From: Actinoplanes derwentensis
Lineage (GTDB): Bacteria; Actinomycetota; Actinomycetes; Mycobacteriales; Micromonosporaceae
NCBI RefSeq assembly: GCF_900104725.1
Contig: NZ_LT629758.1
Location: forward strand, 1,302,001 to 1,366,000
Direction: 5' to 3'
DNA length: 64,000 nt
Made by a program: the position numbers and the translations under genes. Positions 1 to 7,452 of the stretch are shown here, in pieces. A model generated the notes under the pieces. The model did not search any database and was not told the origin of the DNA. It worked only from the letters and a program-made list of their open reading frames with translations. Each line of letters opens with the position of its first letter. Within the stretch, counting starts at the first letter, position 1.

Positions 1-900
1 GAGGTCTACGGCTCGCCGTGGGGCCCGGCGGTCGGCGGCGGCATCTTCTACAACAAGCCGCTCTACACCAAGCTCGGCCTGCAGGTCCCCAAGACCTGGG
101 CCGACTTCATGGCCAACAACGCCAAGATCAAGGCGGCCGGTGTCGCCCCGGTCCAGCAGACCTACAGTGAGTCCTGGACCTCCCAGGTCCTGGTACTCGC
201 CGACTTCCACAACGTCGCCGCCGCCGTGCCGGCCTTCGCCGACGACTACACCGCCAACAAGGCGAAGTACGCCACCACACCCGCCGCCCAGGCCGGGTTC
301 CAGCACCTGGAGGAACTGGAGAAGGCCGGGTACTGGAACTCCGACTACGCGTCGGCCAAGTACAACGACGGGCTCGCCGCTGTCGCCACCGGCAAGGCCG
401 GCCACTACCCGATGATCACCTTCGGCGTCCCGGCGCTGGACACCGCCGCTCCGGACAACGTCGACGACGTCGGGTTCTTCGCCCTGCCCGGCACCGACGC
501 GAGCAAGAACGGCGTCACCCTGTGGGAGCCGTCCGGCATCTACATCCCCAAGAGCACCGAGGGTGACAAGCTGGCCGCCGCCAAGAAGTTCCAGGCGTTC
601 GTCGCCTCCGCCGACGGCTGCACCGCCTACGGCAGCGCCGCCCCGGTCGGCGGCCCGTTCGTGGTCAAGTCCTGCACGCTGCCGGCCGACGTGGCCCCGG
701 CGGTCAAGGACCTGAGCGCGTACGTCGACGCCGGTCAGGCCAGCCCCGCGCTGGAGTTCCTGTCCCCGATCAAGGGCCCGGCCCTGGAGCAGATCACCGT
801 CGAGGTCGGTTCCGGGATCCGGTCCGCTGCCGACGCCGCGAAACTCTACGACGAGGACGTCAAGAAGCAGGCCCAGCAGCTCGGCATCCAGGGCTGGTGA
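1..900 (+). CDS. Sugar ABC transporter substrate-binding protein (5' cut)
   Basis: The reading frame is open from base 1, so the signal peptide and N-terminal lobe lie outside the window; 299 codons remain. The visible start contains GIFYNKPLYTKLGL followed by PKTW, the usual hinge-proximal signature of family 1 (MalE-type) binding proteins, which capture sugars outside the membrane. The end abuts the first permease gene with a GTGA overlap, so it is the first gene of an importer operon. The ligand cannot be read from sequence; the linked alpha-L-rhamnosidase suggests rhamnose or rhamnosides. Confidence 0.9.
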   Translation, partial: EVYGSPWGPAVGGGIFYNKPLYTKLGLQVPKTWADFMANNAKIKAAGVAPVQQTYSESWTSQVLVLADFHNVAAAVPAFADDYTANKAKYATTPAAQAGFQHLEELEKAGYWNSDYASAKYNDGLAAVATGKAGHYPMITFGVPALDTAAPDNVDDVGFFALPGTDASKNGVTLWEPSGIYIPKSTEGDKLAAAKKFQAFVASADGCTAYGSAAPVGGPFVVKSCTLPADVAPAVKDLSAYVDAGQASPALEFLSPIKGPALEQITVEVGSGIRSAADAAKLYDEDVKKQAQQLGIQGW

Positions 901-1784
901 CCGTGACCATCACCGACGTGACGGGGCGCCAGAAGAGCCCCTACCCGTACTGGTTCCTGATCCCCGGGGGCCTGGTCTTCACCGTCTTCTTCCTCGTCCC
1001 GTCGGTGATGGCGTTCTGGTTCAGCCTCACCCGGTGGACCCTGTTCGACCAGGAGTTCATCGGGCTCGACAACTACGCGCAGTTCTTCCGGGAACCCGCG
1101 CTCGCCTCCGGACTGTGGCACACCCTCGTCTACGCGACCGTCACCTCGGGACTGAAAGTGATCCTCGGGATGGCCCTGGCGGTGCTGCTCACCGGGCCGA
1201 TCCTGGGCCGTGGCTTCATGCGCTCGGTGGCCTTCTTCCCCGTACTCGTCAGCACGATCGGTGTGGGGTTGACTTTTCAAGTGTTGATGCATCCCACCGA
1301 GGGCGTCATCAATCAACTGTTGAGCTGGATCGGCATCACCGGCCCGGCGTGGCTGGTCGACCCGGACTGGGCGCTGCTGTCGGTGGCGTTCGTCGACGTC
1401 TGGCAGGGGGTCGGCCTGGCCACCGTCATCTACATGGCCGGCATCCTGTCGATCCCGGGGGAGTACTTCGAAGCCGCCCGCGTCGACGGGGCCGGCGCCT
1501 GGCACCGGTTCCGCAACATCACCCTGCCGCTGGCGAAACCGGCGACCGTGTCGGTGATCCTGCTGTCGCTGATCGGCGGGCTGCGCAAGTTCGACCTGAT
1601 CTGGGCGATGACCAAAGGCGGACCCGGGTTCACCTCCGACGTGATGGCGTCGGTGATCTACAAGCAGTACCAGGCCGGCTTCTACGGGCTCTCCACCGCC
1701 GGAAACGTCGTCCTCTTCCTGCTGGTGATCCTGATCGCGCTCCCGTTGTTCTGGTTCTTCAACCGAAAGGACGAGACCGCGTGA
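897..1784 (+). CDS. Sugar ABC transporter permease, MalF type
   Basis: This 295-residue integral membrane protein has about six hydrophobic segments, starting near residues 20-45. The cytoplasmic EAA loop that docks the ATPase is clear near residues 190-210 (EAARVDGA followed by F..ITLP). The start is GTG overlapping the upstream stop (GTGA), indicating translational coupling. It pairs with the next gene as the transmembrane heterodimer of a CUT1-family importer. No ATPase gene is present in the window; in streptomycetes such systems share the ATPase MsiK, and the same is inferred here. Confidence 0.92.
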   Translation: MTVTITDVTGRQKSPYPYWFLIPGGLVFTVFFLVPSVMAFWFSLTRWTLFDQEFIGLDNYAQFFREPALASGLWHTLVYATVTSGLKVILGMALAVLLTGPILGRGFMRSVAFFPVLVSTIGVGLTFQVLMHPTEGVINQLLSWIGITGPAWLVDPDWALLSVAFVDVWQGVGLATVIYMAGILSIPGEYFEAARVDGAGAWHRFRNITLPLAKPATVSVILLSLIGGLRKFDLIWAMTKGGPGFTSDVMASVIYKQYQAGFYGLSTAGNVVLFLLVILIALPLFWFFNRKDETA

Positions 1785-2614
1785 GTACGCGTACCAAAGC
1801 CAGCTATCCGCTCAGCGGTCTCGCGATCGTCGTGTTCGGTGTGGTCTTCCTGCTGCCGTTCGCGTTCATCCTGCTCACCGCCGGCAAGACCCAGCAGGAG
1901 TCGGCGGCCCTGGACTTCTCCTGGCCCACGCGATGGGCGCTGGTGGAGAACTTCACCGCCGTCATCGAGGCCCGCGACTACCTGCTGATCATCGCGTTCA
2001 TCAACAGCACGATCCTCACCGTGGCCAGCGTGTCCGCGGTGGCGGTGCTCGCCGCGATGGCCGGCTTCGTGCTCCAGCGCCGTCAGAACCGCTGGACCAG
2101 AGCGGTCAACCTGATCATCCTCTCCGGGCTGGTGCTGCCGCCCGCGGTGGTCCCGACGATCTGGGTGCTGCAGAAGCTCGGACTGTTCAAGACGATGCCG
2201 GGCCTGATCCTGGTCGAGATCGCGTACGCGATGGCGTTCTGTGTCCTGCTCTTCCAAGCTTTCATCGCGGGAATCCCGAAGGAGATGGACGAGGCGGCGA
2301 CCATCGACGGCGCCGGCCCGCTCAGCCTCTTCTTCCGGGTGGTGCTGCCGCTGCTGCGGCCGATCATCGTGACCGTCGTGGTGGTGCAGACGGTGTTCAT
2401 CTGGAACGACTTCGCCAGCCCGCTCTACTTCCTGCCCGGCGACGAGAACGCCACCGTCCAGTTGACGCTCTTCAACTTCCAGGGCCAGTACACCAACTCC
2501 TACAACCTCCTGTTCATGGACATCCTGCTGATCACGGTGCCGCCGCTGGTCATGTTCATGATCTTCCAGCGCCAGATCGTGTCCGGCATGACCGCCGGCT
2601 CGGTGAAAGGTTGA
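1781..2614 (+). CDS. Sugar ABC transporter permease, MalG type
   Basis: This second permease subunit has 277 residues. I place the start at GTG 1781 because it overlaps the stop of the preceding permease (GTGA) and gives the short basic N-terminus typical of the family before the first membrane segment. The EAA loop (DEAATIDGAG, then F..VVLP) is present near residues 175-195. The reading frame is open further upstream, but that part is an out-of-frame shadow of the first permease. It forms the importer with the two preceding genes. Confidence 0.92.
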   Translation: MSTRTKASYPLSGLAIVVFGVVFLLPFAFILLTAGKTQQESAALDFSWPTRWALVENFTAVIEARDYLLIIAFINSTILTVASVSAVAVLAAMAGFVLQRRQNRWTRAVNLIILSGLVLPPAVVPTIWVLQKLGLFKTMPGLILVEIAYAMAFCVLLFQAFIAGIPKEMDEAATIDGAGPLSLFFRVVLPLLRPIIVTVVVVQTVFIWNDFASPLYFLPGDENATVQLTLFNFQGQYTNSYNLLFMDILLITVPPLVMFMIFQRQIVSGMTAGSVKG

Positions 2615-2619
2615 CCCCC

Positions 2620-4821
2620 ATGCACGGTCGTCTCATCACCCCCGTCACCGAGCTGGGCAGCGCCCCGGTCTTCCGCACCGAGTTCCCGGTGGACTCGCCG
2701 GTCTCCCGGGCCACCCTGCGGATCAGCAGCCTCGGCGTGCACGAGGCGCGGATCAACGGCACACCGGTCGGCGACGACGTCCTCAGCCCCGGGTGGACTT
2801 CTTACGAACACCGGCTGCGGTACGTCACTCATGACGTCACCGGTCTGTTGAGCTCGCAGAACGTGCTGACCGTGCTCGTCGGCAACGGCTGGTACCGCGG
2901 GCGGCTCGGATTCATGGGCGGGCGGGCCTTCTACGGCGACCGGCTCGGGGTCATCGCCGAACTGTCGATTCTCTACACCGACGGCACCCGTCAATTGATC
3001 GTCACCGACGAGACGTGGACCGCCGACAACTCCGACGTCATCGCCGACGACCTCTACCACGGGCAGACCATCGACGCCCGGCTGCGGACCGAACAGCGCA
3101 CGTGGCGCCTCGCGGTCCGCGAACTCGCCTTCGACAAGTCACTGCTCACCCCGTACATCGGGCCGGTGGTCACCCGGCAGGAGGTCGTCGCTCCGGTGCG
3201 GGTCTGGGAGTCGCCGACCGGGCGGACCCTGATCGATTTCGGGCAGAACCTGGTCGGCTGGCTCCGCTTCACCGTCACCGGCCCGGCCGGCTCGGAGATC
3301 CGCATCCGGCACGCCGAGGTCATCGAGAACGGCGAACTCGGCACCCGCCCCCTGCGCGACGCCCAGGCCACCGACCGGTTCATCCTCAGCGGCGGCTCCG
3401 ACTTCTTCGAGCCGACCCTGACATTCCACGGCTTCCGGTACGCGGAGGTCACCGGCTGGCCGTCAGGTGTTCCGCTGTCGCTGGAAGCCGTCGTCGTCCA
3501 TTCGGATCTGCGCCGCACCGGCACTTTCGAATGCTCCGACGAACTGCTCAACCAACTGCACCGCAACGTCGTGTGGAGCACGCGCGGGAACTTCCTGGAC
3601 CTGCCCACCGACTGCCCGCAACGCAACGAACGGCTCGGCTGGACCGGCGACCTCGCCGTCTTCGCGCCGACCGCCGCCTACCTGTTCGACACCTCGGGGT
3701 TCCTCGCCGACTGGCTCGCCGACCTGGCCGCCGAACAGCTGGCCGCCGACGGTCTCGTGCCGTTCGTCATTCCGGACGTCCTCAAGTACCAGGGCAGTCC
3801 GCCGGACTTCCCCGACCCGGACAGTACGGCCTTCTGGTCCGACGCGGCCGTCTGGGTTCCCTGGACCCTCTGGCAGGCCTACGGCGATCGTACGATCCTC
3901 GAAAGTCAGTATCCGTCGATGACCGCGCACGTCCGGCGGGTCCGGACACTGCTGTCACCGTCCGGCGTGTGGGACGCGTCGTTCCAGTTCGGGGACTGGC
4001 TCGACCCGGACGCCCCGGCGGACAACCCGGCCAAGGCCAAGGCCGACCCGGGCGTCGTCGCAACCGCCGCCTACCACCGGTCACTCACCCTGGTGGCCGA
4101 GACCGCCGCGCTGCTGGGCCACGATGACGACGAGGCCGAGTTCACCGCCCTGGCGGCCCGTACCCGCGAGGCGTTCAACACCCAGTACGTCACCGCTGAC
4201 GGCATGATCCACTCCGACTGCACCACCGCGTACACCCTTGCCATCGCCTTCGATCTTCTCGACCCCGCACTGCAGACGCTGGCCGGGCAGCGGCTGTCGG
4301 CACTCGTCGCGGACAGCGGCTACCGAGTCTCCACCGGATTCGCCGGAACGCCATACATCACCGACGCGCTGACCAGAACCGGGCACCTCGACGACGCCTA
4401 CCGCCTGCTGACGGAACAAGGGTGCCCGTCGTGGCTCTATCCGGTGACGATGGGGGCCACCACCGTCTGGGAGCGGTGGGACTCGATGCTGCCCGACGGG
4501 ACGATCAACCCGGGGGAGATGACCAGCTTCAACCACTACGCGCTCGGGGCGGTGGCGGACTGGATGCACCGCACCATCGGAGGGATCAGCGCGCTGGAGC
4601 CCGGCTACTCGCGGGTGCGGATCGCGCCCCGGCCCGGCGGCGGTCTGACCTGGGCCCGCGCCGGCCTGGACACCCGGCACGGCCGGATCGAGGTGTCCTG
4701 GCAGCTCACCGCCGACGGCGCGGTCACCGCCGACGTGACCCTGCCGGAGGGCGTGACCGGCGTGCTGTCCCTGCCCGGTCAGCCGGACGCGGAACTCAGC
4801 CCCGGCACCACCTTCCGCTAA
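2620..4821 (+). CDS. GH78 alpha-L-rhamnosidase
   Basis: This 733-residue protein is likely to hydrolyse terminal alpha-L-rhamnose from glycosides. The N-terminal 300 residues are the beta-sandwich part (WYRGRLG, DFGQNLVGW). The (alpha/alpha)6 catalytic barrel starts near residue 310 with the family hallmark DCPQRNERLGWTGD at 331-344, which carries conserved acidic residues of the active site. No signal peptide is visible, so it probably acts in the cytoplasm on imported rhamnosides. ATG 2620 lies five bases after the permease stop, making it the last gene of the transporter operon. The length is short for GH78, whose members often exceed 850 residues. Confidence 0.9.
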   Translation: MHGRLITPVTELGSAPVFRTEFPVDSPVSRATLRISSLGVHEARINGTPVGDDVLSPGWTSYEHRLRYVTHDVTGLLSSQNVLTVLVGNGWYRGRLGFMGGRAFYGDRLGVIAELSILYTDGTRQLIVTDETWTADNSDVIADDLYHGQTIDARLRTEQRTWRLAVRELAFDKSLLTPYIGPVVTRQEVVAPVRVWESPTGRTLIDFGQNLVGWLRFTVTGPAGSEIRIRHAEVIENGELGTRPLRDAQATDRFILSGGSDFFEPTLTFHGFRYAEVTGWPSGVPLSLEAVVVHSDLRRTGTFECSDELLNQLHRNVVWSTRGNFLDLPTDCPQRNERLGWTGDLAVFAPTAAYLFDTSGFLADWLADLAAEQLAADGLVPFVIPDVLKYQGSPPDFPDPDSTAFWSDAAVWVPWTLWQAYGDRTILESQYPSMTAHVRRVRTLLSPSGVWDASFQFGDWLDPDAPADNPAKAKADPGVVATAAYHRSLTLVAETAALLGHDDDEAEFTALAARTREAFNTQYVTADGMIHSDCTTAYTLAIAFDLLDPALQTLAGQRLSALVADSGYRVSTGFAGTPYITDALTRTGHLDDAYRLLTEQGCPSWLYPVTMGATTVWERWDSMLPDGTINPGEMTSFNHYALGAVADWMHRTIGGISALEPGYSRVRIAPRPGGGLTWARAGLDTRHGRIEVSWQLTADGAVTADVTLPEGVTGVLSLPGQPDAELSPGTTFR

Positions 4822-4823
4822 GA

Positions 4824-4884
4824 GCAACCTTTGGTTGCGCATGGCGCCTCGGCTGGAGTAACGTGATGCGCAACCAAAGGTTGC
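4824..4884 (+). promoter_or_regulatory. Twin palindromic operators flanking a promoter
   Basis: Two 18-base elements, 4824-4841 and 4867-4884, are exact reverse complements of each other, and each contains the palindrome GCAACC-3-GGTTGC. Between and overlapping them lies a plausible promoter, TTGCGC (4835-4840) and TAACGT (4859-4864) with 18-base spacing. The second element ends just before the ribosome-binding site of the SRPBCC gene. The obvious candidate to bind is the ArsR-type protein encoded second in this operon, giving autorepression; that is inference. Confidence 0.75.
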
Positions 4885-4895
4885 AGGAGGATCTC

Positions 4896-5375
4896 ATGGA
4901 GTACGGGACAATCGAGCGCTCGATCTACGTCGACGCGGCGCCGGAGATCGTGTTCGAGGTGGTCAGCAAGCCCGAGCACGTCAAGCGGTGGTGGCCGGAC
5001 GAGGCGGTCTATCCGGTGGAGCCGGGCGGGTCCGGGCACATCGCTTTCGGCTCGGACAGCGCTTCCTGCGCTTCCGGCCCCGGCGTCAAGGTCGAGCAGT
5101 TCACGGTGGTCGATGTGCGCCCGCCCCGGTCGTTCTCGTTCCGATGGAACCACGCCGAGGGGGAGCCCGCCGCGCCGGGCAACTCCTACCTGGTCGAGTT
5201 CGACCTGATGCCGCAGGGCGACGGGACGCTGCTGCGGATGACCGAGTCCGGCTTCCGGGATCGGGGCTGGGGCGAGGCACTTGCCGAGCAGAACTACCGG
5301 GACCACGAGAACGGCTGGGACCATTTCCTGCCACGCCTGTCCCCCTATGTCGCGTCCCTGCACGTCACACCGTGA
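4896..5375 (+). CDS. SRPBCC (AHSA1-type) domain protein
   Basis: This 159-residue cytoplasmic protein consists of one START-like helix-grip fold (IYVDAAPEIVFEVVSKPEHVKRWW at the N-terminus, then FRWNHA and a C-terminal helix with ENGWDHFL). Such proteins bind hydrophobic ligands; the substrate is unknown. ATG 4896 is chosen because AGGAGG sits five bases upstream. The gene overlaps the ArsR gene by GTGA. SRPBCC-ArsR pairs are common in actinobacteria, usually as regulator plus ligand-handling partner under the regulator's own control. Confidence 0.9.
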   Translation: MEYGTIERSIYVDAAPEIVFEVVSKPEHVKRWWPDEAVYPVEPGGSGHIAFGSDSASCASGPGVKVEQFTVVDVRPPRSFSFRWNHAEGEPAAPGNSYLVEFDLMPQGDGTLLRMTESGFRDRGWGEALAEQNYRDHENGWDHFLPRLSPYVASLHVTP

Positions 5376-5740
5376 TAGTCGACGACGACCTCTGGCAGGC
5401 GATCGGCGATCCGACCCGGCGCCGGATGCTCGATCTGCTGCTCGCCGACAACGGCAACGGCACCGCCACCTCGCTGGGTCACCGCCTTTCGGTGACCCGG
5501 CAGGGCGTCGCCAAACACCTGACCGTTCTGGAGCGCGCCGGCCTGGTCCACAGTCTCCCGTCCGGCCGGGAGCGCCGTTACCGGGTCGACGACGGTCGAC
5601 TGGCCCGAGCGGTGGCCCAGCTGTCCTCGGTCGGCGCTTCCTGGGACGCCCGCCTCCAGCGGATCAGATCCCTCGCCGAGCAGATCAATCGCCAGGTCCA
5701 GAAGGAGTCGCCGCTCCACAAGGAACCGCCGCCCCAATGA
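5372..5740 (+). CDS. ArsR-family winged-helix regulator
   Basis: This 122-residue DNA-binding repressor carries the ArsR helix-turn-helix (LWQAIGDPTRRRMLDLLL, then LSVTRQGVAKHLTVLERAGLV and the wing GRERRYRVD). No cysteine metal-sensing box is seen, so it belongs to the metal-independent group paired with SRPBCC proteins. GTG 5372 overlaps the upstream stop. The twin palindromes before the operon are its likely binding sites. The C-terminal tail after residue 105 is polar and probably disordered. Confidence 0.9.
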   Translation: MIVDDDLWQAIGDPTRRRMLDLLLADNGNGTATSLGHRLSVTRQGVAKHLTVLERAGLVHSLPSGRERRYRVDDGRLARAVAQLSSVGASWDARLQRIRSLAEQINRQVQKESPLHKEPPPQ

Positions 5741-6109
5741 GACGGTGCCGGTGCCGGTGCCAACGACCTGGTCACTGCGTCTCGCGCGCTGATCGGGGCC
5801 GGCGCCGGCTGTGTCTCGGTGACTCACGGCAGCAAGGGTGCCCTGGTGGTGACTGCCGAGGAGACGATCAGCGTCCCGGCCTTCCGGGTTGACGTCGTCG
5901 ACACCACCGGTTGCGGTGACGCGTTCTCGGCGGGTTTCATCCTCGGCCGGGCCCAGGGCCGAACCCTGCGCGACGCCGCCCTGCTCGGCTGCGCCACCGC
6001 GGCCCAGGTCGCGCAGGGCCTGGGCACCGACGCGGGCTCCTACGACCTCGCCATCGTCGACGACTTCGCATCCCGGACCCCGGCCCGCGAAACCGTCACC
6101 GCCGAGTAG
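5741..6109 (+). pseudogene. PfkB-family carbohydrate kinase remnant
   Basis: Only the C-terminal third of a ribokinase-type sugar kinase is present. The ATP-site signature DTTGCGDAFSAGF is intact, and the homology appears to begin in frame just after the ArsR stop (ANDLVTASRALIGAGAG), upstream of any possible start. About two thirds of the normal protein of some 300 residues, including the sugar-binding half, is missing. GTG 5819 could start a 96-residue product, but it could not fold as a kinase. I read it as a deletion remnant joined to the ArsR gene. Confidence 0.7.
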
Positions 6110-6113
6110 GCGG

Positions 6114-6139
6114 AGCTGACCGGGCCCGGTCGGTCAGCT
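6114..6139. terminator. Bidirectional hairpin terminator
   Basis: The inverted repeat AGCTGACC / GGTCAGCT (6114-6121 and 6132-6139) lies between the kinase remnant and the converging gene on the minus strand, whose stop codon overlaps the right arm. It has no T tract, as is usual in GC-rich actinomycetes. Confidence 0.6.
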
Positions 6140-7168
6140 GCGGTTGACCTCCAGGGAACCGATGCCGCCGGTGGCGTCGATGTCCAAGGCCGGGCCGGTG
6201 GTCAGGTTGGTGGTGCCCAGGACTGTTTCGGGGGCGGTGCCGCCGTTCGCCCGGCCGTACAGGGTCACGTTGCCGGCTCCGGCGCGGATGAACACGCGGG
6301 TGGGGACTCGGGTGGCGGTGCTGATGGTCCAGGTGCCGACGCCGCCGGTCATCCGGATCGGGACCACGCCGGCCAGGCGGCCGAGGACCAGGTTCATCGA
6401 CTCGGCGCCGCCGTCGAGGTCGATCCGGGACACCGTACCGGCGATGCTGTTGAAGTTGAGGGTTTTGACCCCGGCGCCGAGACGCAGGTGCCAGATGATG
6501 CTGCGGCTCAGGCGGATCTCGACCTCGCCCGCGTCGGCGCCGCCGGGTTTCACGTCGACTCTCAGCACGCCGCCGGAGAACGTGACGTCGGCGTCGACCG
6601 GGGCGCCCGACGCGGAGGTGACCTGGTAGTTCTCGCCGTCCAGGTCCATGATCCGCACCGACAGGACGGTGACGCCGGAGACGAACTCCAGGCGCGCCCT
6701 CTTGATCGTCGCGGGTGGGCTGGTCTGCGACGGTGACGCGGCGACGGCGGTGGTGGTCGGCGGCAGCGAGAAGGAGAACGACGGGGACGGCGACGCGACC
6801 GGCAGCGGTTCCAGCGGGATGACGTCCGTCGGTGCGGCCACCGGGCGGTCGGTGACCTCCGAGATCGCGAGCGGGCGGGCCAGCAGCACCGTCCCGAAGA
6901 CGACGAGCAGCGCCGTCATCCCGGTGAGGATGACCGGGCGCTGCGACCACGGGCGGCCCCGGAGTTCGGTGGGCTGATCGTCGTGAGCGACGCTGTACGC
7001 GTTCGGCGGCAGCAGGCCCTGCCAGTTGCTCTGCGGCGGGGCGTCCGGCCAGTAGTCGGAGATCTCCGGCCAGGCTATCCGTGGCTGCTCCGAGTGGTTC
7101 CGGTGCCTTCCGACCGGCTTGATGTAGCCGGCGATCCGCAGCTCGGTGGGCAGCTGGCCGTCGTCCAC
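6134..7168 (-). CDS. Membrane-anchored protein with beta-rich ectodomain
   Basis: The product has 344 residues from GTG 7168, chosen because GAGGAG lies six bases upstream; an in-frame ATG at 7213 would add 15 residues but runs through a palindrome and has no visible ribosome site. Residues 1-75 are cytoplasmic and proline-rich, 79-98 form one membrane segment, 110-150 are a Ser/Pro/Thr linker, and the rest is a repetitive beta-strand domain resembling DUF4097-type adhesin folds (GGVLRVDVKPGG, LDGGAESMNL). The function is unknown. Confidence 0.7.
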   Translation of the reverse strand: MDDGQLPTELRIAGYIKPVGRHRNHSEQPRIAWPEISDYWPDAPPQSNWQGLLPPNAYSVAHDDQPTELRGRPWSQRPVILTGMTALLVVFGTVLLARPLAISEVTDRPVAAPTDVIPLEPLPVASPSPSFSFSLPPTTTAVAASPSQTSPPATIKRARLEFVSGVTVLSVRIMDLDGENYQVTSASGAPVDADVTFSGGVLRVDVKPGGADAGEVEIRLSRSIIWHLRLGAGVKTLNFNSIAGTVSRIDLDGGAESMNLVLGRLAGVVPIRMTGGVGTWTISTATRVPTRVFIRAGAGNVTLYGRANGGTAPETVLGTTNLTTGPALDIDATGGIGSLEVNRS

Positions 7169-7192
7169 TCGCGTCTCCTCAGGGGCGCGGGG

Positions 7193-7210
7193 AACCGTTT
7201 CAAAACGGTT
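7193..7210. promoter_or_regulatory. Perfect palindrome AACCGTTT-CA-AAACGGTT
   Basis: An 18-base element with two perfect 8-base arms lies about 25 bases upstream of the preferred start of the minus-strand membrane protein. It also faces the dehydrogenase gene on the plus strand, across 239 bases (7214-7452) in which I see no gene. It could be an operator for either gene; the binding protein is unknown. Confidence 0.45.
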
Positions 7211-7452
7211 CATTGATGGCGATTCATGAGGAGAGTACGGGTGCGAAGGGTTTTGATCAATTGACCGGCGCCCACCGTTGTTCGCGGGCGACCGGCCTCA
7301 CCTGTTGGGAATCGGCGAGTGATCTCACAGCGCATCCGGCGGTGTGCGGGGTGTCAAGGTGGGCGGATTACGATGGCGTCGACGTCCGAAGCAGGTTCAC
7401 CGCTGCACGCTGCCCGAGGCGGACCAGCACGAAAACAGCCTTGGAGATCCGC

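Noticed and set aside
1034..1780. Long open extension upstream of the second permease
   Set aside because: Arg/Pro-rich shadow of the first permease; the true start overlaps the upstream stop.
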